DNA of 43,695 nt, taken from contig JASJCB010000072.1 in the NCBI GenBank assembly GCA_030066195.1, positions 1 through 43,695 on the forward strand, read 5' to 3'. Below are positions 41,294 to 43,695 of this stretch, piece after piece; positions within the stretch are counted from its first letter, which is position 1, and every line of letters begins with the position of its first letter. The stretch is from Acidobacteriota bacterium (GTDB lineage Bacteria; Acidobacteriota; Holophagae; Acanthopleuribacterales; Acanthopleuribacteraceae). Under the pieces are notes generated by a model. That model was not told where the DNA came from, searched no databases, and saw nothing but the letters and a program-made list of their open reading frames with translations. The position numbers and the translations under genes are program-made.

Positions 41294-41618
41294 AAAATTG
41301 CACACCTGCGCAATCGAGTCAATCCACCGTCTTAAGTCGATTGCGCACCTGTGCAATCGAGTCAAGCCGGTGTCTTAAGTCGATTGCACACCTGTGCAAT
41401 CGAGCCAAGCCGGCGTCTTAAGTCGATTGCGCACCTGTGCAATCGAGTCAAGCCGGTGTCTTAAGTCGATTGCGCACCTGTGCAATCGAGTCAAGCCGGC
41501 GTCTTAGGTCGATTGCGCACCTGTGCAATCGGGTCAAGCCGGTGTCTTAGGTCGATTGCGCACCTGTGCAATCGAGTCAAGCCGGCGTCTTGAGTCGATT
41601 GCGCACCTGTGCAATCGA
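41294..41618. repeat. 43-bp tandem array, each unit with a 24-bp palindrome
   Basis: Eight copies begin at 41294 (degenerate), 41337, 41380, 41423, 41466, 41509, 41552 and 41595 (last one 24 bp only), with an exact 43-bp period. Each unit is a dyad of two 11-bp arms, TCGATTGCACA and its complement around CC (perfect at 41380, one change in most others), plus a 19-bp linker. The linker alternates CCGGTGTC and CCGGCGTC in strict order from unit two to seven, so the array grew as 86-bp dimers. Linkers are conserved, so this is not CRISPR. It lies between the OleD-like and HNH genes. Confidence 0.9.
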
Positions 41619-41782
41619 CCTCAGAGAATGGATGAAGCGCAATGCTATGTTTTGCACTCCACTTAAGACGGCGTATTGACACCATGGCACGCCGCTACTG
41701 GGAAAGCAATCGATGATTTATTTCTTTGGTCTTATCTTCCAACACTTTACACTCGAAAATGACGAAGTCCCGTGGTTAGAGC

Positions 41783-41804
41783 GGGGTCAAAGTCAGAGGT
41801 GACC
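41783..41804. other. Possible remnant of a mobile-element end
   Basis: GGGGTCAAAGTCAGAGGTGA is close to the terminal sequence GGGGTCAGAGTCAAAGGTGA that I recall from IS200-like/REP-associated transposase elements. No transposase is present. Similarity is from memory only. The 41619-41782 stretch around it holds no gene. Confidence 0.25.
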
Positions 41805-41822
41805 CGGTCGGCGTTCAGCAGC

Positions 41823-42212
41823 CTATGACTTGTTCTTGTTCAACAAATCGGCCAGGCCCGCGAACGGCTGATGCGTGGTCAGCGGTTCCGAAGATTCCGA
41901 GCCGCCCGAATCGCTGCTGTACGCCGCGGCCGCACCGTGCCTGGCGTGTTGATTTTCATGGCAGTAGGTGCACAGTAGTTCCCAATTACTGCCGTCCGGC
42001 GGGTTGTTGTCGTGATTGTGGTCGCGGTGATGGACCTCCAGCATTTGGAGATTCTTGTGATTGAATTCCTTACCGCAGTGACCGCAGACCCAGGGGTACA
42101 TTTTAAGGGCGCGCGCCCGGTAACCTTTCTCCCTTTCGGCTTGCTCCATTCTGGCCTCGGCCACGATTTTTTGAAGTTCTTCCGCATCCGATCCGTGCTT
42201 TTTACCCGCCAT
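41823..42212 (-). CDS. HNH nuclease-domain protein (YajD-like)
   Basis: 129 aa. The ATG at 42212 follows GAGGAGAGG. Residues 1-35 are a charged helix. The zinc-finger-like HNH core is at about 40-95: YPWVCGHCGKEF (first CxxC), LEVHHRDHNHDNNPPDGSN (HH and the central Asn) and LLCTYCHENQHAR (second CxxC and final His). The last ~35 residues are Ser/Gly-rich and disordered. YajD-type proteins are common in Proteobacteria and of unclear role; the fold nicks or cuts DNA. It lies next to the 43-bp array, with no other mobile or defence gene around it. Confidence 0.9.
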   Translation of the reverse strand: MAGKKHGSDAEELQKIVAEARMEQAEREKGYRARALKMYPWVCGHCGKEFNHKNLQMLEVHHRDHNHDNNPPDGSNWELLCTYCHENQHARHGAAAAYSSDSGGSESSEPLTTHQPFAGLADLLNKNKS

Positions 42213-42436
42213 ATCGCCTCTCCTCGGTTCCGTGTTCGGTATCTCATTGTAACCTCCGGCTCCGGTTTTGGGAACTGTCGGGGCTACCCCGGCCGACAGC
42301 CGATTTCAGGCCGGTGACAGCTTCGGACCTCTTTTCATTTCAAGTACCGGCCTAACCGCCTCATTTATTTCTCTCTTCAGCGGCCGGCGCCATGTTTTTT
42401 GTTGCACCTCATCACGTTTGCGGCCCGACCTTTTTC
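42213..42436. other. Intergenic region, no gene seen
   Basis: Between the HNH gene (minus) and the folded leader of the efflux adaptor. An 84-codon minus frame (42631-42377) overlaps the folded region and lacks a ribosome site, so I do not call it. Confidence 0.4.
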
Positions 42437-42561
42437 GATGGAGATCATGACACGGGCGACGCACCGTCGCGCTTCGGCCGGTTCCAGTTCACAGGAGCCC
42501 ATGCCGAATGGGTGTAACAAGCGGTTGTGTCTTCCGGGTATCCCCGTGCCGAGGCTCCATC
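42437..42561 (+). ncRNA. Multibranched foldable region upstream of the efflux adaptor (possible cis-regulatory RNA)
   Basis: Closing helix GATGGAG (42437-42443) with CTCCATC (42555-42561); next helix CACGGG (42451-42456) with CCCGTG (42543-42548). Inside are three hairpins: GCGACG/CGTCGC (42456-42470, sharing its first G with the second helix), CCCAT/ATGGG (42498-42512) and ACAA/TTGT (42517-42528). All helices nest without conflict apart from that shared base. It does not match a riboswitch class I know. Orientation is assumed from the gene at 42665. Confidence 0.4.
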
Positions 42562-42603
42562 TACTACTTTTATCGATAACCAGGCGGGAATCCAAGATTT
42601 CTG

Positions 42604-42640
42604 ACGAGTGAAAACTACCCGATCCAAACATACTACTCGT
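42604..42640 (+). promoter_or_regulatory. Inverted repeat just before the ribosome site of the efflux adaptor
   Basis: ACGAGT (42604-42609) pairs with ACTCGT (42635-42640); the AAGGAG site follows at 42648-42653. Together with the folded region it could form a leader that controls translation, or be an operator. Confidence 0.35.
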
Positions 42641-42664
42641 AAGATTTAAGGAGAGTTACCTTAG

Positions 42665-43695
42665 ATGTCGCACAGCACTGTGATTCGTATGTCCATCTTT
42701 ATGTTCGTTATGTTGCTGCTCGGATGCGGCGCCGATGCGCCCCAAAACGCATCCAATGACCGGGGACCGCGAGGCGGTCAACAGGGTCGGCAGCGGCCGG
42801 CGCCCAAGGCGGTGCCGATTGCGGTGACCAAGGTAATCGTCGGCGAGGCCGCATCCTTATATACTACTACCGCCACTTTGGAAGCGGAGGCCCATGCTCA
42901 GGTGCTGGCGCGAACCAGCGGTGTCGTCCGCCGCATTCTCCACGAGGAAGGCGACGAGATCAGGGAAGGCGCCGTACTGCTGGAGCTGGAAGACGAAACC
43001 CAAAAGCTGGAATTGAAGCAGGCCGTTCTCCGTCGCGAGAGCCTGACGGCACAATACAACCGCCAAAAGAAAATGCAGGCTCAGGGCATCGTCTCGCCCC
43101 AGCAGTTCGAGGATATAGAAAACTCTTATAACCAGGCCGTCGCAAGCGTGGAGCAGGCCGAACTGGCCCTGTCCTATACCAAGATCCGCGCCCCGTTCAG
43201 CGGCCGCATGGTGCGTCGCCTGGTCGACCTGGGCGCCCATGTCCAGTCCGGCACACCCCTCTTCGAGATGATGGACGTCACGCCGTTGCTGGCGCGCGTA
43301 CACGTTCCCTCGAATCGCATGGGCGGGATCAGTGAGGGCCAAAGTCTGCGCATGGTGTTGGACAGCAACGCCACTGAATTACAGGCGCGTATTCGCCTGG
43401 TCAGTCCCATCGTGGATCCCAACACCGGCACGGTTAAAGTAACCGCCGAGATCCCCAACTATCCCGCGGGCACTCGACCCGGCGACTTTGCCGAGGTCAG
43501 CATTGTTACCGAACGACGCGACAATGCCATGCTGGTGCCCAGTGAAGCCGTGTTCGAGGAACAGGGCCGTAACGTCTTATACGTTGCCGCCGACGGCAAG
43601 GCCGATCGCCGCGAGGTTACCGTGGGGTTCGTAGAGCAGGGCTCTACCGAGGTTCGCGCCGGGATCGATCCCGATGACCTGGTGGTGATCAAGGG
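42665..43695 (+). CDS. RND efflux periplasmic adaptor (MdtA/AcrA family), lipoprotein; 3' end outside the window
   Basis: At least 343 aa; the frame is open at the right edge. The ATG at 42665 is fixed by an in-frame TAG directly upstream; AAGGAG is 11 bases before it. A lipoprotein signal ends MFVMLLLGC-GADAP (lipobox LLGC). A Gly/Arg/Gln-rich linker follows (RGPRGGQQGRQRPAPK). The adaptor core contains the biotinyl-lipoyl-like half (LARTSGVVRRILHEEGDEI), a helical hairpin (KQAVLRRESLTAQYNRQKKM), the second half (LSYTKIRAPFSGRMVRRLVD) and the beta-barrel (RIRLVSPIVDPNTGTVKV). Such proteins bridge an RND pump and an outer-membrane channel; the pump gene should follow to the right. Confidence 0.95.
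   Translation, partial: MSHSTVIRMSIFMFVMLLLGCGADAPQNASNDRGPRGGQQGRQRPAPKAVPIAVTKVIVGEAASLYTTTATLEAEAHAQVLARTSGVVRRILHEEGDEIREGAVLLELEDETQKLELKQAVLRRESLTAQYNRQKKMQAQGIVSPQQFEDIENSYNQAVASVEQAELALSYTKIRAPFSGRMVRRLVDLGAHVQSGTPLFEMMDVTPLLARVHVPSNRMGGISEGQSLRMVLDSNATELQARIRLVSPIVDPNTGTVKVTAEIPNYPAGTRPGDFAEVSIVTERRDNAMLVPSEAVFEEQGRNVLYVAADGKADRREVTVGFVEQGSTEVRAGIDPDDLVVIK

Noticed and set aside
41294..41618. Regular repeats as a CRISPR array
   Set aside because: The sequence between the palindromes is as conserved as the palindromes themselves, the period is exactly 43 bp and no cas gene is present, so it is a tandem repeat.
25798..42314. GATTTCAGGCCGG found at both 25798-25810 and 42302-42314
   Set aside because: A 13-base match is expected by chance several times in 43 kb and neither flank extends it.
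42377..42631. Minus-strand 84-codon ORF upstream of the efflux adaptor
   Set aside because: No ribosome site and full overlap with the foldable leader; a small protein cannot be excluded but nothing supports it.

Overview
The window reads as a chromosomal stretch of a Gram-negative, moderately GC-rich bacterium, most likely Acidobacteriota (Holophagae/Acanthopleuribacter-like) or a relative with a similar signalling style. The clues are a transmembrane Hanks-type kinase with a long repeat-rich C-terminus, a sigma54 activator with an FHA-like front end, an RNase J next to rsmA, outer-membrane (DUF481) and RND-adaptor proteins, paired SCO proteins, an HTTM protein and an AAA-ATPase/PD-(D/E)XK protein. 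The phylum is an inference from gene content; no rRNA or tRNA gene was seen.

Layout. 1-6.6 kb: end of an unknown gene, a phased TTGACG array, the Ser/Thr kinase, a hypothetical protein converging on it with one base between stop codons, and a sigma54 activator. 6.6-12.6 kb: a secreted 170-aa protein with a clear terminator, a 952-aa protein of unknown function, a serine carboxylesterase, an Ap4A phosphorylase-like enzyme, a gene-poor stretch full of inverted repeats, and a 40-aa ORF with a good ribosome binding site. 12.6-20.2 kb: a BaeS/BaeR-like two-component system behind a strong sigma70-type promoter, then a tight run of GAF-SpoIIE phosphatase, rsmA, RNase J and a MoxR ATPase. 20.2-25.6 kb (minus): probable operon of two SCO proteins, a cytochrome c fused to a periplasmic binding domain, dapA, a DUF481 outer-membrane protein and an MscS channel.

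26-36 kb is the accessory part. It holds an SRPBCC protein, an orphan 54-aa RiPP precursor with a pinensin-like leader and a Cys/Thr/Ser-rich core, a serine hydrolase, and a 1213-aa one-piece propeller sensor kinase with related ~60-bp repeats on both sides. A broken CNNM/TlyC-type gene with an in-frame stop follows. Then comes an AT-richer three-gene cassette: small exported Cys-rich peptide, thioredoxin-like protein, six-bladed propeller protein. Its gene order recalls the Bacteroidota NVEALA-peptide/propeller loci.

36-43.7 kb: an HTTM membrane protein, an AAA-ATPase/nuclease-like protein, two divergent FKBP isomerases and an OleD-like reductase. Next are a 43-bp tandem array carrying a 24-bp palindrome in each unit, an HNH protein, a strongly foldable leader region, and the start of an RND efflux adaptor lipoprotein that runs off the window. 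The strongest candidates for something undescribed are the orphan lanthipeptide-like precursor, the Cys-peptide/redoxin/propeller cassette, the palindromic 43-bp array, and the folded region before the efflux gene.
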